NCBI RefSeq assembly: GCF_001939065.1
Contig: NZ_MPSZ01000004.1
Location: 1-64,000, forward strand
Direction: 5' to 3'
Source of the DNA: Exiguobacterium indicum HHS 31
GTDB lineage: Bacteria > Bacillota > Bacilli > Exiguobacteriales > Exiguobacteriaceae
Length of the DNA stretch: 64,000 nt
Of the stretch, positions 26,510-36,202 are shown in pieces. The translations under genes and the position numbers were made by a program. The first letter of the stretch is position 1. The number at the start of each line of letters is the position of its first letter. A model generated the notes under the pieces. It searched no databases and was not told where the DNA came from. It saw only the letters and a list, made by a program, of their open reading frames with translations.

Positions 26510-27856
26510 TTAGACGACGAGGCTGAGGAGAAGAACGAACCCAAGTCCACAAACGGAAATGATCGTCTCAAGCACAGTCCATGTCGCAAACGTTTCTTTT
26601 AATGATAACCCGAAATACTCTTTAAACATCCAGAAGCCTGCATCATTGACGTGTGAAGCGATCAGACTACCTGCACCAGTCGCGAGAACGACGAGCGCTA
26701 AGTTGACGTCGGATTGCTCCAGTAACGGAATGACGAGACCTGCCGTTGAGAGGGCAGCGACTGTAGCGGAACCAAGTGAGATCCGGAGAATCGCAGCAAT
26801 CAACCAAGCGAGTAGGATTGGGGATAACGCTGATCCATCAAATAAGTGCGCAACGTATTTCCCAACACCACCGTCAATCAAGACTTGTTTGAAGGCACCG
26901 CCACCACCGATGATCAATAGCATCATCCCGATTTGGGCGATCGCCGTCGTACAAGATTCCATGACCGTTTGCATCGGAATCTGACGCGCGATCCCCATCG
27001 TGTAGACCGCGACGAGTAGTGAAATCAACATCGCCGTTGAAGCGTTCCCGATGAATTCAATCGCCGAGATGACACTGTTTTCACCCCAACCGAGTGTTTC
27101 TTGTAAGAGCGTGAAGATCGTTGCGACCGACATCAAAAGAACCGGTAGCATCGCCGTGAAGACACTGATGCCGAAGCCTGGTGTCTCGTCTAAATCAAAT
27201 TCTTTTTGTTCCCCGAGTGACGCGATGTTTCCTGTCCGTGTAAACGATTCAGGAACGAGTCGTTTCGCGATTTTCGTAAAGATAGGACCGGCAATAATGA
27301 CCGTCGGAACAGCAACGATGAAACCATACAATAAGACTTCCCCGATATTGGCTTTATATTCCCCAGCGATGACGGTCGGACCCGGGTGAGGTGGTAAGAA
27401 GCCGTGCGTGACAGACAGGGCTGCGACCATCGGGATTCCGAGATATAGAATCGAGACACGAAGCTGACGTGAAATCGCAAAGACGATTGGAATCAACAGG
27501 ACGAGTCCGACTTCGAAGAAGAGGGCGATCCCGATGATGAATGAAGCGACGACGACTGCCCACTGGATGTTCTTTTCCCCAAACCGAGCGACAAGCGTCA
27601 TGGCGATTCGCTGCGCCCCCCCGGCGTCAGCAATCAGCTTTCCAAGCATGGCACCAAGACCAAAGATCAATGCGAGGTGACCAAGCGTTCCTCCGATACC
27701 AGCTTCGATCGTTTTGACGATCTGATCGAGCGGCATGCCGAGTAGTAGTGCAACGCCAAAGGAAACGATGATGAGTGAGACGAACGTATTTAATTTCAAC
27801 CCCATGATGAGAACGAGCAACGCGACGATCCCAATTCCTACGATGACTAAAGGCAT
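26510..27856 (-). CDS. gntP: Gluconate permease, GntP family
   Basis: 448 residues from the ATG at 27856, preceded by GGGGGAAG; the frame's earlier ATG at 27871 lies over that site. About twelve to fourteen membrane helices. The family motifs FLPPHPGPTVIAGEY and a C-terminal ASHVNDAGFWMFKEYFGLSLKET (seen in two parts, the second from about residue 410) identify a GntP-type proton symporter for gluconate. It lies between gntK and gntZ in the same order as the Bacillus subtilis gluconate operon. Confidence 0.95.
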   Translation of the reverse strand: MPLVIVGIGIVALLVLIMGLKLNTFVSLIIVSFGVALLLGMPLDQIVKTIEAGIGGTLGHLALIFGLGAMLGKLIADAGGAQRIAMTLVARFGEKNIQWAVVVASFIIGIALFFEVGLVLLIPIVFAISRQLRVSILYLGIPMVAALSVTHGFLPPHPGPTVIAGEYKANIGEVLLYGFIVAVPTVIIAGPIFTKIAKRLVPESFTRTGNIASLGEQKEFDLDETPGFGISVFTAMLPVLLMSVATIFTLLQETLGWGENSVISAIEFIGNASTAMLISLLVAVYTMGIARQIPMQTVMESCTTAIAQIGMMLLIIGGGGAFKQVLIDGGVGKYVAHLFDGSALSPILLAWLIAAILRISLGSATVAALSTAGLVIPLLEQSDVNLALVVLATGAGSLIASHVNDAGFWMFKEYFGLSLKETFATWTVLETIISVCGLGFVLLLSLVV

Positions 27857-27880
27857 GATGACTTCCCCCAAAAGATTAAG

Positions 27881-29422
27881 TTAGTTTTCTTCTTGAATCA
27901 AGCTCCGTTGATACGTAGCGATTCGTTTATGATCCTCAGACAATGTTCGAGCCAAACTAATGAAAATCGGTAAGAGCTGACGATATTCATGCATCGCTTC
28001 TTCATTTGGTACATGACGATGCGTTTCCCCAATCATCTCGGAGACGACTTCGAACGAATCGACTTCCCCTGTCGCATACAGTCCGAGAATACACGCACCG
28101 AGACATGAACTTTCAAAACTTTCCGGAATGACGACTTCCGATTCAAAGATGTCCGCCATCATTTGGCGCCAGACTTCGGACCGGGCAAACCCACCCGTCG
28201 CCTGAATCCGTGTCACAGGACCGTCCATACACTCGACGAGTGCGAGGAAGACGGTATACAGATTGTAGATGACGCCTTCTAGTGCTGCCCGGATCATATG
28301 CTCTTTTTTGTGCGAAAGCGTTAAACCGAAGAACGAACCGCTGACATCCGGATTCCAGAGCGGCGCTCGTTCACCGGACAAGTAAGGATGGAACAATAGC
28401 CCGTCGGATCCAGGACGGACGCGTTCGGCAATCTTCGTCAAAACAGCGTACGGATCGATGCCAAGGCGTTTTGCTGTCTCGACTTCGGCTGACGCGAGTT
28501 CGTCTCGGATCCACCGTAAGACCATTCCGCCATTATTGACGGGCCCACCGATGACCCAGTGGTCCTCGGTCAGCGCGTAACAGAACGTCCGTCCTTTTTC
28601 ATCGGTCTGCGGACGATCAATGATCGTTCGGATGGCACCGCTCGTTCCGATCGTGATCGCAATTTCCCCTTTGCGAATCGCGTTGACACCTAAGTTAGAA
28701 AGAACACCGTCACTGGCACCGACTAGGAACGGCGTATCGATGGAGAGTCCCATTTGTCGTGCGTAATCAGTATTCAGTCCGGTACATGACGTCGTCGTCG
28801 GTACGGGTTCCGATAAATAGCTGGCATCGATTCCTGCGACGTGTAACGCGCCCGTATCCCAGCCTAATTCATGAATGTTGAAGAGACCGGTTGCTGAAGC
28901 GAGAGAGTGGTCGATGACGTATCTGCCGAACAGTCTTTGGAACACGAATTCCTTGATCCCGACATATTTTTTCGTTTGAGCATGGAGCTCCGGACGATCT
29001 TCGACGAGCCAACTGATTTTGCTGAGCGGTGACATCGGATGGATCGGTGTTCCGGTCCGGTGATAGATTGATAGACCATATTGTTCCTTGATCTTGTTCG
29101 ACCATGCTTCACTCCGACTGTCTGCCCATGTGATGCAGGCAGTCAATGGTTGATGTTGTGCGTCCATCGCGATCAAGCTGTGCATAGCACTACTGAACGC
29201 GACGAACTTCGGTGGCATGCTCGGATGACGTTTCGTGATCAAACGGATCGATTCGAGTACAGCATCGAAAATTTCTTCTGGATCTTGCTCCGCTGTCGAC
29301 CGGTTCGGTGTATGAAGCGGGTAACCGACGTTCGTTTGTCCGATGACCTCTCCTTTTGTCGTAAAGAGGACCGCTTTCGTACTCGTCGTTCCGATATCGA
29401 CGCCTAACATGTATTCAGTCAT
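27881..29422 (-). CDS. gntK: Gluconokinase (FGGY family)
   Basis: 513 residues. It phosphorylates gluconate to 6-phosphogluconate with ATP. The N-terminal ATPase motif is LGVDIGTTSTKAVLF, the phosphate 2 region is ITIGTSGAIRT, and the FGGY C-terminal signature region is IQATGGFARSEVWRQMMAD. Length matches Bacillus GntK. Start at 29422 follows AAAGGAG and overlaps the end of gntR by eight bases, implying translational coupling. Confidence 0.95.
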   Translation of the reverse strand: MTEYMLGVDIGTTSTKAVLFTTKGEVIGQTNVGYPLHTPNRSTAEQDPEEIFDAVLESIRLITKRHPSMPPKFVAFSSAMHSLIAMDAQHQPLTACITWADSRSEAWSNKIKEQYGLSIYHRTGTPIHPMSPLSKISWLVEDRPELHAQTKKYVGIKEFVFQRLFGRYVIDHSLASATGLFNIHELGWDTGALHVAGIDASYLSEPVPTTTSCTGLNTDYARQMGLSIDTPFLVGASDGVLSNLGVNAIRKGEIAITIGTSGAIRTIIDRPQTDEKGRTFCYALTEDHWVIGGPVNNGGMVLRWIRDELASAEVETAKRLGIDPYAVLTKIAERVRPGSDGLLFHPYLSGERAPLWNPDVSGSFFGLTLSHKKEHMIRAALEGVIYNLYTVFLALVECMDGPVTRIQATGGFARSEVWRQMMADIFESEVVIPESFESSCLGACILGLYATGEVDSFEVVSEMIGETHRHVPNEEAMHEYRQLLPIFISLARTLSEDHKRIATYQRSLIQEEN

Positions 29423-30131
29423 GTGAATCGACTCCTTTCGACATCATTTGTTGCGTTTTCCAGAGATCTTCGACTTCCTGGACGTCATCAAAGTTCTGAT
29501 GTAAGGAAGCGACCATCCGTTCACGATCCCCTGTCTCGATCGCTTCGATGTACAAGGCGTGGTTCGCGAGGATGCGTTCGAAGTCTTCGATGTCTTCCTC
29601 GAATCGTACCCGCATCGATAGGAGGATGAAACTTTCCATGACCGGTTTGAGATTTTGCCAAATCATGCTGACATATCCATGATCAATCGAGCGGATGATC
29701 GTTTCGTGAAACAGTACGTCCTGGAAGGAGAATTCATCGGCATCCTTGTATTTGATGGCAACTTTCATCATTTCGAGAATTTTACTGAGTTCACGGACGA
29801 GTTCTGCCCGTTCGATTTTGACGAGTCGTTCGAAGACGAACGTTTCAATGAGTAGCCGGACATCATAGATTTCCTGAATGTCGCGCTCAGACAAACCGAC
29901 GACGACCGCTCCCATTCGTTCGAGACGAATCAATTGTTCGGATGCAAGGACCTTTAACGCATCACGGACGGGCGAGCGACTGACTGAAAAATCAGAGGCT
30001 AATTTGTTTTCGGATAAAATGGTACCGCTTTCAATCTTTCCTGAAATGATGCGCATCCGTAGCTCGTGTGCGACACGATCTCCAGCGGAAGCTTTTGCTA
30101 ACCACTTCAAGGGGTATAACAGTTCTGACAT
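29415..30131 (-). CDS. gntR: GntR family repressor of the gluconate operon
   Basis: 238 residues. N-terminal winged HTH (about 15-80, with SENKLASDFSVSRSPVRDAL) and a C-terminal FadR/FCD-type helical ligand-binding domain (about 95-230). By analogy with Bacillus GntR it should repress the operon and be released by gluconate. It is first in the operon, and the palindrome at 30160 just upstream closely matches the Bacillus GntR operator, so autoregulation is likely. Confidence 0.94.
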   Translation of the reverse strand: MSELLYPLKWLAKASAGDRVAHELRMRIISGKIESGTILSENKLASDFSVSRSPVRDALKVLASEQLIRLERMGAVVVGLSERDIQEIYDVRLLIETFVFERLVKIERAELVRELSKILEMMKVAIKYKDADEFSFQDVLFHETIIRSIDHGYVSMIWQNLKPVMESFILLSMRVRFEEDIEDFERILANHALYIEAIETGDRERMVASLHQNFDDVQEVEDLWKTQQMMSKGVDSHD

Positions 30132-30159
30132 GGAATCACCTGATTTCTAAAGTGAGTAT

Positions 30160-30173
30160 ACTTGTATACAAGT
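30160..30173. promoter_or_regulatory. GntR operator
   Basis: ACTTGTATACAAGT is a perfect 14-bp palindrome, in a longer context matching the known Bacillus GntR site. It lies directly downstream of the -10 element of the gnt promoter, where bound repressor blocks initiation. Confidence 0.85.
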
Positions 30174-30174
30174 T

Positions 30175-30202
30175 AGTATAAACGTTTTTTTCTAAAATGC
30201 AA
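30175..30202 (-). promoter_or_regulatory. Promoter of the gntRKPZ operon
   Basis: On the minus strand, TTGCAT (30202-30197), 16-bp spacer, TATACT (30180-30175). A weak cre-like sequence TGCAAACGCTTAAC overlaps the -35 region and may allow catabolite repression. Confidence 0.7.
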
Positions 30203-30313
30203 ACGCTTAACTTACATTTTAGTGATTCAAGCAGGAATCAGGAAAATGGTTTCCGATATGTTAGGGTGAAGGAGTAAGTAACGAATCGATTAGTTAAAAA
30301 GGAGGTAATGCAT

Positions 30314-31231
30314 ATGCATGTTTTAGTCGTAGGTGCCGGAGCAGTTGGAGGTTATTTCGGGGGACGTCTTGCTGAGCAAGGGGAACAGGTGACATTCCTT
30401 GTTCGTCCGAAGCGCTATGAACAATTACAAAAGACAGGGTTACAGATCACTAGTCCTCATGATGATGTTATGATCACGCCTCAGTTAGTGACACGAGACA
30501 TGCGACTGAATCACACATTTGATGTCGTCTTACTTTCGACGAAAGCCTATCACTTGGATGATGTCCTACAGGATCTTGCGCCATTTGTTTCGAGCGAGAC
30601 GTACATCATTCCTTTGTTGAACGGCATGCAGCATATACGACGGTTAACAGAAGTCTTCGGAGAAGATCGAGTACTGGGCGGACTTTGCTTCATTGAATCG
30701 ACGCTTGATGCAGAAGGGCGTATTATACAGACAAGCCCGTCGCATCGGCTATTGTTTGGTTCACGAACCGGTAAACCAACATCGCGTTTAGAGGAGATTG
30801 CAACACGTTTTGCGAAAGCGAAGGCACCGATGGCGTACTCGATGCATATCATGGATGACATGTGGCAAAAGTACCTCTTCATTTCGACATTTGCGGGCGT
30901 GACGACACTATTTCGCTCTGCCATCGGTCCAATTCGCAAGGACCCAATTGGTCATCAGATGATTCAAGACGTCATGAAGGAAGCGAAGCAAGCGATGGAA
31001 GAACAAGGCGCAGTCTTTAATGACGATGTAGAAGCGGTCTTGCTGAAGCAGATGCATGCAATGGAAGACACTATGAAATCGTCAATGTTACGGGACATGG
31101 AAAAGGGTCAGCCCGTCGAAGTGAAACATTTCTTTAGTACGTTGCTCGAAACACGCTCTTCACGTCATCTTCAACTGATTGAATCTAATTTATGGATCTA
31201 TCAAAAAAATCGGGAAATGCCTGTTGACTGA
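30314..31231 (+). CDS. 2-dehydropantoate 2-reductase (ketopantoate reductase family)
   Basis: 305 residues from ATG 30314, eight bases after AAAGGAGG; the ATG six bases earlier is too close. NADPH-binding motif VLVVGAGAVGGYFGGRLAEQG, catalytic Lys in LSTKAYHLDDV, and active-site MWQKYLFISTFAGVTTLFRS (listed by its first 20 residues) fit the PanE/ApbA fold. It converts ketopantoate to pantoate in coenzyme A synthesis, though paralogues with other keto-acid substrates are common and no pan gene is nearby. It is a single-gene unit with a clear GGAGG site. Confidence 0.85.
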   Translation: MHVLVVGAGAVGGYFGGRLAEQGEQVTFLVRPKRYEQLQKTGLQITSPHDDVMITPQLVTRDMRLNHTFDVVLLSTKAYHLDDVLQDLAPFVSSETYIIPLLNGMQHIRRLTEVFGEDRVLGGLCFIESTLDAEGRIIQTSPSHRLLFGSRTGKPTSRLEEIATRFAKAKAPMAYSMHIMDDMWQKYLFISTFAGVTTLFRSAIGPIRKDPIGHQMIQDVMKEAKQAMEEQGAVFNDDVEAVLLKQMHAMEDTMKSSMLRDMEKGQPVEVKHFFSTLLETRSSRHLQLIESNLWIYQKNREMPVD

Positions 31232-31269
31232 ATTATCTGCATTCTGATATGGTTAGGAACAATTACATA

Positions 31270-31368
31270 CTTATCCAGAGAGGTGGAGGGACTGGCCCTA
31301 TGAAACCTCAGCAACAGGTCGAAAGATACTGTGCTAATTCCTGCGGGTGCTGCACCCGATCGATAAGA
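31270..31368 (+). promoter_or_regulatory. SAM-I riboswitch (S-box) upstream of mmuPM
   Basis: P1 strands CTTATC (31270) and GATAAG (31362-31367) enclose the S-box core: GAGGTGGAGGGACTGGCCC, then ATGAAACCTCAGCAAC and the GCGGGTGCTGCACCCG P4-type hairpin. It should turn off mmuPM when S-adenosylmethionine is plentiful. Confidence 0.93.
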
Positions 31369-31386
31369 TTTCCGAATTGTCGACCG

Positions 31387-31411
31387 ACGCATCCGTGAGG
31401 ATGCGTTTTTT
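31387..31411 (+). terminator. Expression-platform terminator of the mmuPM S-box
   Basis: ACGCATCC (31387-31394) pairs with GGATGCGT (31399-31406), followed by a T-run, about 35 bp before the permease start. Confidence 0.88.
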
Positions 31412-31446
31412 GTTTGAAATAGGTGGAACGAGGAGGAAATGGATTC

Positions 31447-32850
31447 ATGAAAACGAGCGGAGCATTTCGACGCAAGATGGAATCACGTCATCTGATCATG
31501 CTGTCGTTAGGTGGTGTCATTGGAACAGGATTATTTTTAAGTACAGGTTATACGTTGGAACAAGCAGGACGTGTCGGAACGATTTTATCGTATTTGATCG
31601 GAGCCGTCGTCGTTTACTTAGTCATGTTAAGTCTCGGTGAACTCGCCGTGCACATGCCGGAAACCGGATCATTCCATAAGTACGCAACGAAGTACATTGG
31701 ACCCGGCACCGGTTATACAGTAGCCTGGCTCTACTGGCTGACGTGGACGGTCGCCCTTGGTTCAGAATTCACGGCAGCAGGCATTTTGATGCAACGTTGG
31801 TTCCCATCGATTCCGGTTTGGGTGTTCAGTGCCTTATTCGCTGCGATGATCCTTGGTATCAACGTCTTGAAGGTTCGCGTGTTCGCTGAAGTCGAGTTTT
31901 GGTTCTCCGCCATTAAGGTCGTGACGATTATTGCGTTCATTTTACTTGGTGCGGGAGCGATCGTCGGCTTCATTCCACTGCAAGATGGTAGCCCAGCCCC
32001 ATTCTTTTCTTCCTTAACGGAAGGTGGATTATTCCCAAATGGTGCTTTCGTCATCTTCATGACGATGCTTGCCGTGAATTTTGCTTACTCGGGAACGGAA
32101 CTGATCGGTGTCGCAGCGGGTGAAGCAGTCGATCCGAAACGGACGATTCCGCTTGCGATCCGGACGACGATCTTGCGACTCGTCCTCTTCTTCGTCGGTA
32201 CGATCATCGTGTTAGCCGTCTTATTGCCAACGGATGGGAAAGGTGTACTCGAAAGTCCGTTCGTCGCCGTGTTCGAACGGATCGGAATTCCCTACGCTGC
32301 AGACGTGATGAACTTCGTCATTTTGACAGCGATCTTGTCGGCAGCGAACTCTGGACTTTACGCCGCCTCTCGGATGCTCTGGTCGCTTGCGAACGAACGT
32401 ATGATTCCACGCTTCTTCGCCCAGGTGACACCAAGTGGGGTTCCACTTCGAGCTGTATTGTTCAGCATGCTTGGCGGAGGACTTGCCTTGCTGTCTAGCA
32501 TCTATGCAGCAGGGAGTGTCTATATCGCGCTCGTCTCGATTTCCGGTCTTGCTGTCGTCGTCGTTTGGATGAGTATCAGCGTTGCCCAGTATCGCTTCCG
32601 GAAGCAATTTCTTCGTGAAGGGCATACGGTCGACGAATTGGTCTATCGCACACCACTCTTTCCATTCGTACCGATCGCCGCTTTCGTCGTTTGTTTGATT
32701 TCTCTGATTGGTATCGGATTTGATCCGACACAACGAATTGCCTTGTACTGTGGTATTCCATTCATCGTGATCTGTTATATCGTTCATGCGTTCACGAATT
32801 CTTCTCAGAAACGGAGTGTTGAAGATGTCCCGAATCAAAAATCCAGTTGA
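31447..32850 (+). CDS. mmuP: Amino acid permease, probable S-methylmethionine transporter
   Basis: 467 residues from ATG 31447, which follows GAGGAGG. APC-superfamily permease with about twelve membrane helices: first-helix motif [21 protein letters not shown]-like [17 protein letters not shown], and [14 protein letters not shown]. The S-box upstream and the overlapping homocysteine S-methyltransferase gene downstream argue for S-methylmethionine import, as in mmuPM operons. The substrate is inferred from context; the family is clear. Confidence 0.87.
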   Translation: MKTSGAFRRKMESRHLIMLSLGGVIGTGLFLSTGYTLEQAGRVGTILSYLIGAVVVYLVMLSLGELAVHMPETGSFHKYATKYIGPGTGYTVAWLYWLTWTVALGSEFTAAGILMQRWFPSIPVWVFSALFAAMILGINVLKVRVFAEVEFWFSAIKVVTIIAFILLGAGAIVGFIPLQDGSPAPFFSSLTEGGLFPNGAFVIFMTMLAVNFAYSGTELIGVAAGEAVDPKRTIPLAIRTTILRLVLFFVGTIIVLAVLLPTDGKGVLESPFVAVFERIGIPYAADVMNFVILTAILSAANSGLYAASRMLWSLANERMIPRFFAQVTPSGVPLRAVLFSMLGGGLALLSSIYAAGSVYIALVSISGLAVVVVWMSISVAQYRFRKQFLREGHTVDELVYRTPLFPFVPIAAFVVCLISLIGIGFDPTQRIALYCGIPFIVICYIVHAFTNSSQKRSVEDVPNQKSS

Positions 32851-33760
32851 TCAACGATTACAGGAAGTTCCCTTTCTCATTTTAGACGGTGCCCTTGCAA
32901 CCGAACTTGAACAGAAGGGATTCGATCTGAACGACCCGCTTTGGTCAGCACGTCTCTTGATCGAAGCACCGGAACAGATCGAGCGTGTCCATCACGATTA
33001 CTTTGAAGTAGGTGCTGATGTCGCCATCACTTCAAGCTATCAAGCAAGTATCGAAGGCTTCAAGCAACGTCATATCACGACAGAGGAAGCACAGTCGCTG
33101 ATTCGACAAACCGTTACCTTGGTCCAAAATGCACGCACGCGTAGCGGAAAGAGTGACGCATTAATCGCAGGATCAGTGGGTCCTTATGGTGCCTACTTAG
33201 CAGATGGTTCTGAGTATCGCGGTCATTATGGGGTGTCAGCAGATGTGCTAGAAGCCTTCCACAGACCACGGATCGAAGCATTGATTGAAGCGGGGGCTGA
33301 TCTGCTGGCATTTGAGACGATTCCGTCGCTCGAGGAAGCTGTCGTGTTGTTCCGGATTCTCGAAGCGTATCCGGAAGTGTCTGCTTGGCTGACGTTCTCG
33401 CTTCAAGATGCGACACACATTAGTGAAGGAACGGCACTTGCGACGTGTATTGAAACGGTCGGACAACATCCACAGCTCGCAGCAATCGGTGCAAATTGTT
33501 TTCCGGCATCTTACGCGACCGACTTTATCCGTCACGTCAAGGCGTTGACGAATGTGCCAATCATCGTCTATCCGAACTCCGGTGAGGTCTATGATCCGGT
33601 CGCAAAAACATGGTCGGGTACGAATCAGTGTACGTCGTTCCAAACCGTCGCGAAGACATGGTATGAGGCAGGGGCACGATTGATCGGCGGTTGTTGCCGA
33701 ACGTCACCTGAACATATCGCACAAATTCGTTCGGTTTGTCAGGTTTCTCATACATCATGA
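32825..33760 (+). CDS. mmuM: Homocysteine S-methyltransferase
   Basis: 311 residues from ATG 32825, preceded by GGAG and overlapping the permease end by 26 bases. It transfers a methyl group from S-methylmethionine to homocysteine, yielding methionine. The zinc-binding cysteines are in GANCF (about 222) and [11 protein letters not shown] (about 287-297), typical of the MmuM/BHMT TIM barrel, with [14 protein letters not shown] at the N-terminus. It forms a salvage pair with the permease under one S-box and ends in a terminator. Confidence 0.93.
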   Translation: MSRIKNPVDQRLQEVPFLILDGALATELEQKGFDLNDPLWSARLLIEAPEQIERVHHDYFEVGADVAITSSYQASIEGFKQRHITTEEAQSLIRQTVTLVQNARTRSGKSDALIAGSVGPYGAYLADGSEYRGHYGVSADVLEAFHRPRIEALIEAGADLLAFETIPSLEEAVVLFRILEAYPEVSAWLTFSLQDATHISEGTALATCIETVGQHPQLAAIGANCFPASYATDFIRHVKALTNVPIIVYPNSGEVYDPVAKTWSGTNQCTSFQTVAKTWYEAGARLIGGCCRTSPEHIAQIRSVCQVSHTS

Positions 33761-33774
33761 ATAATGACGAAAAA

Positions 33775-33810
33775 ACGGACGCGAAATCGATTGATTTCGC
33801 GTCCGTTCCT
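33775..33810. terminator. Terminator between mmuM and the MarR gene
   Basis: A 14-bp perfect stem, 33775-33788 paired with 33793-33806, with an A-run before and T-rich bases after; it can act in both directions. Confidence 0.85.
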
Positions 33811-33828
33811 TTAAATGGTGTGATTTCG

Positions 33829-34251
33829 TTACCGCTCGCGCAAGGCACGGTTGAATTGTTGCAATAGACGTCCAAAATCTTCGGCATCATCCGATGGCCA
33901 GTCCGTCAGTAGACGTTCGATGCTCGCGAGGCGCGCTGTCCGGTAAATCGTGAGCTCTTCTTGTCCTTTATCCGTAATATGATAGAAGAAGGCACGACCA
34001 TCTGTCGGATCTTTTACTTTTTCCACAAGTTGCTTTTGATCGAGCGCTGCAGCTTGGCGACTGACGGTCGAGACATCAAGCTGGAGTTCACGAGCAAGTG
34101 TTTTGACACCGACGTTGCCGGAATCCGCTAGTTGTCGCAGTAAAAGGTAGGAAGCACGATCCAAATTACGATTGTCTGCCGTCGCTGTCGTCAAGCGCCG
34201 GATCAGAATTGCTAACTCTAATTCAATGGTTTCGAGTGCTTGTTGAGACAT
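33829..34251 (-). CDS. MarR family transcriptional regulator
   Basis: 140 residues with the MarR winged-helix core: NVGVKTLARELQLDVSTVSR recognition region at about 47-66 and the wing DPTDGRAFFYHITDKG. No cysteine is present, so a small-molecule ligand rather than a thiol switch is likely. It diverges from the CBS-MFS unit, and the shared intergenic region contains two TTGTAT.ATACAA palindromes; control of itself and the exporter is a strong inference. Confidence 0.88.
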   Translation of the reverse strand: MSQQALETIELELAILIRRLTTATADNRNLDRASYLLLRQLADSGNVGVKTLARELQLDVSTVSRQAAALDQKQLVEKVKDPTDGRAFFYHITDKGQEELTIYRTARLASIERLLTDWPSDDAEDFGRLLQQFNRALRER

Positions 34252-34335
34252 CGGGTATCTCCCCTTTCAATAAGGTCTCTCTGTCCCTCATGATTACCCA
34301 ATGTGGATAAGCTGTCAATGCGAAAAGCAGGAGGC

Positions 34336-34364
34336 TTGACAGAGTTGTAGTTGTATTATACAAT
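34336..34364 (+). promoter_or_regulatory. Promoter of the CBS-MFS unit
   Basis: TTGACA (34336-34341), 17-bp spacer, TACAAT (34359-34364). The -10 element lies inside the first MarR-type palindrome. Confidence 0.75.
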
Positions 34365-34394
34365 CATTTTTGTTCTTTTAATTGTATCATACAA
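34351..34394. promoter_or_regulatory. Pair of MarR-type operators
   Basis: TTGTATTATACAA (34351-34363) and TTGTATCATACAA (34382-34394) are 13-bp palindromes differing at one base, with starts spaced 31 bp apart, three helical turns. The first covers the -10 element; the second is near the transcription start. Confidence 0.8.
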
Positions 34395-34433
34395 CTTTTT
34401 CATATGAGAAACGAACGACAAAGGAGAATTCAG

Positions 34434-34889
34434 ATGAAAGCTTATGAGTCGATGAAACAAGAGGTCATCACAGTAAACGATACAGATCTGATTCGTACGG
34501 TCATCGAACGATTCATTCAATCTGGTATTAGCGGCGTACCTGTCATTAATGCTGAGCAAGAGGTCGTCGGGTATATCAGTGACGGAGATATCATGCGCGC
34601 GATTGGAAAACACAAGGACATCATCGTCGATACATTCTTATATGTAGATGTCATCAAAGGAGACGAAGAAGATTACGAAGATCGGATTCGTCATATCTTG
34701 AATCGACCTGTCATGGAACTGGCACGTCGGAAGGTCGTAACAGCGGACGCTGAAACAGAAATAGAAGAGATTGCGGCGACACTTGGCGCAAAACGGATCA
34801 AAAAGCTTCCGATCCTGAAAGCAGGACGGCTTGTTGGGATCATTAGTCGAGGCGACGTCATTCGCCATTCGTTTAAACAGTTCATGTAA
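34434..34889 (+). CDS. Tandem CBS domain protein
   Basis: 151 residues from ATG 34434, which follows AAAGGAG. Two CBS motifs: residues about 8-65 (VPVINAEQEVVGYISDGDIMRAI) and about 95-150 (LPILKAGRLVGIISRGDVIRH). Such pairs bind adenine nucleotides and act as sensors. It is 26 bases before an MFS exporter gene and behind the same MarR-type operators. An adenosine-nucleotide sensing role in stress or efflux control is inference. Confidence 0.85.
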   Translation: MKAYESMKQEVITVNDTDLIRTVIERFIQSGISGVPVINAEQEVVGYISDGDIMRAIGKHKDIIVDTFLYVDVIKGDEEDYEDRIRHILNRPVMELARRKVVTADAETEIEEIAATLGAKRIKKLPILKAGRLVGIISRGDVIRHSFKQFM

Positions 34890-34915
34890 CACATTCAATA
34901 GAAAGAAGGGACACT

Positions 34916-36154
34916 ATGGCACTTGCTGAAAAAACAACGACGCTTGAGCCGGAAACGGTATTAGCAGAAAGCAAACAGGGATTATTCCATCAACCGGTTG
35001 CTGTCTGGGCAGTCTTTTTCGCCAGTATTACAGCATTCATGGGAATGGGGCTCGTCAATCCCGTCTTACCGACGATTGCCGAGAATTTAGAAGCATCAAA
35101 AAGTGAAGTAACGCTCTTATTTACAAGTTATAACGCCGTCATGGCATTCGCGATGTTAATTACAGGCGCGATCTCATCACGGATTGGTCAAAAAGGAACA
35201 TTGATGCTCGGGATCGCCGTCATCGCAACCGTTGCTGGTTTTGCTTCACAAGCAGATAGCATTTGGACGCTCGTCGCGTTACGCGGTGGATGGGGACTTG
35301 GGAACGCTTTGTTCGTCGCAACCGCACTTGCTGCGATTGTTTCGCTGTCGTCAGGCGGAACAGCAAAAGCCATCATTTTGTATGAAGCAGCCGTTGGTCT
35401 TGGGATTTCGATTGGACCACTGTTAGGCGGAACGCTCGGTTCAATCACATGGCGCGCGCCATTCATGGGTGTTGCAACAATCATGGTCATCGCGTTCCTC
35501 GTCTTGCTCTTCTTGATGCCAAAACCAGCAGCATCTGCAGCACCGAAACAGAAGTTATCATTAAAAGCACCGTTCCAAGCGATGAAGCATCGTTCGCTCT
35601 TGACGCTCGGAATCGTAGCGGCACTTTATAACGTTGGGTTCTTTACGATCATGGCCTATGCACCATTCGTCATGAAACTACCAGCGCAAGGACTCGGATT
35701 CGTTTTCCTCGGCTGGGGAATGTTGCTTGCGATCACATCGGTCTTAACGGCTCCGAAACTGAAACAATGGTTCGGAACAATCAAAGCGATGGTCATGATG
35801 TTGATCATATTCGCAATCTTGCTTCTGTTAATGGGGATCTTTACGGAAACACCAGCCGTCGTCATCGTCTGTGTCATTTTGGCGGGAGCCGTGCTTGGGA
35901 ATAACAACACGCTCATCACGACAGCTGTCATGGACGCAGCACCTGTTGAACGTTCGACAGCATCTGCGGCATACAGTTTCCTACGTTTTCTCGGGGCAGC
36001 CATTGCGCCATTCATGGCCGGTAAATTGGCTGAAATCTTCAACGCAAACTTACCGTTTTATGTCGGAAGTGGCTTTGTCCTCTTATCCGTCATCATCATC
36101 GGGGTCAATCTCAAACACATTCGCCATATCGATCGGACAGAAGGCGGACATTAA
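34916..36154 (+). CDS. MFS drug-type efflux transporter
   Basis: 412 residues, about twelve transmembrane helices. The early sequence GMGLVNPVLPTIAENLEASKS and the motif SSRIGQKGTLMLG match proton-driven DHA1 drug or siderophore exporters such as YmfD. A loop near residue 205 is Ala/Pro-rich. It is probably controlled by the divergent MarR protein, whose ligand may be a toxic compound it exports. Substrate unknown. Ends in a strong terminator. Confidence 0.85.
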   Translation: MALAEKTTTLEPETVLAESKQGLFHQPVAVWAVFFASITAFMGMGLVNPVLPTIAENLEASKSEVTLLFTSYNAVMAFAMLITGAISSRIGQKGTLMLGIAVIATVAGFASQADSIWTLVALRGGWGLGNALFVATALAAIVSLSSGGTAKAIILYEAAVGLGISIGPLLGGTLGSITWRAPFMGVATIMVIAFLVLLFLMPKPAASAAPKQKLSLKAPFQAMKHRSLLTLGIVAALYNVGFFTIMAYAPFVMKLPAQGLGFVFLGWGMLLAITSVLTAPKLKQWFGTIKAMVMMLIIFAILLLLMGIFTETPAVVIVCVILAGAVLGNNNTLITTAVMDAAPVERSTASAAYSFLRFLGAAIAPFMAGKLAEIFNANLPFYVGSGFVLLSVIIIGVNLKHIRHIDRTEGGH

Positions 36155-36158
36155 TTTC

Positions 36159-36194
36159 AAAAACAGCCGAAGCGAATCCGCTTCGGCTGTTTTT
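36159..36194. terminator. Bidirectional terminator between MFS and DUF1801 genes
   Basis: A 16-bp perfect stem, 36159-36174 paired with 36179-36194, with a four-base loop and A/T-runs on both sides. Confidence 0.9.
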
Positions 36195-36202
36195 GATTGA
36201 AA

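Noticed and set aside
30197-30210. cre site upstream of the gnt operon
   Set aside because: TGCAAACGCTTAAC has two mismatches to the cre consensus; noted only as weak in the promoter entry.
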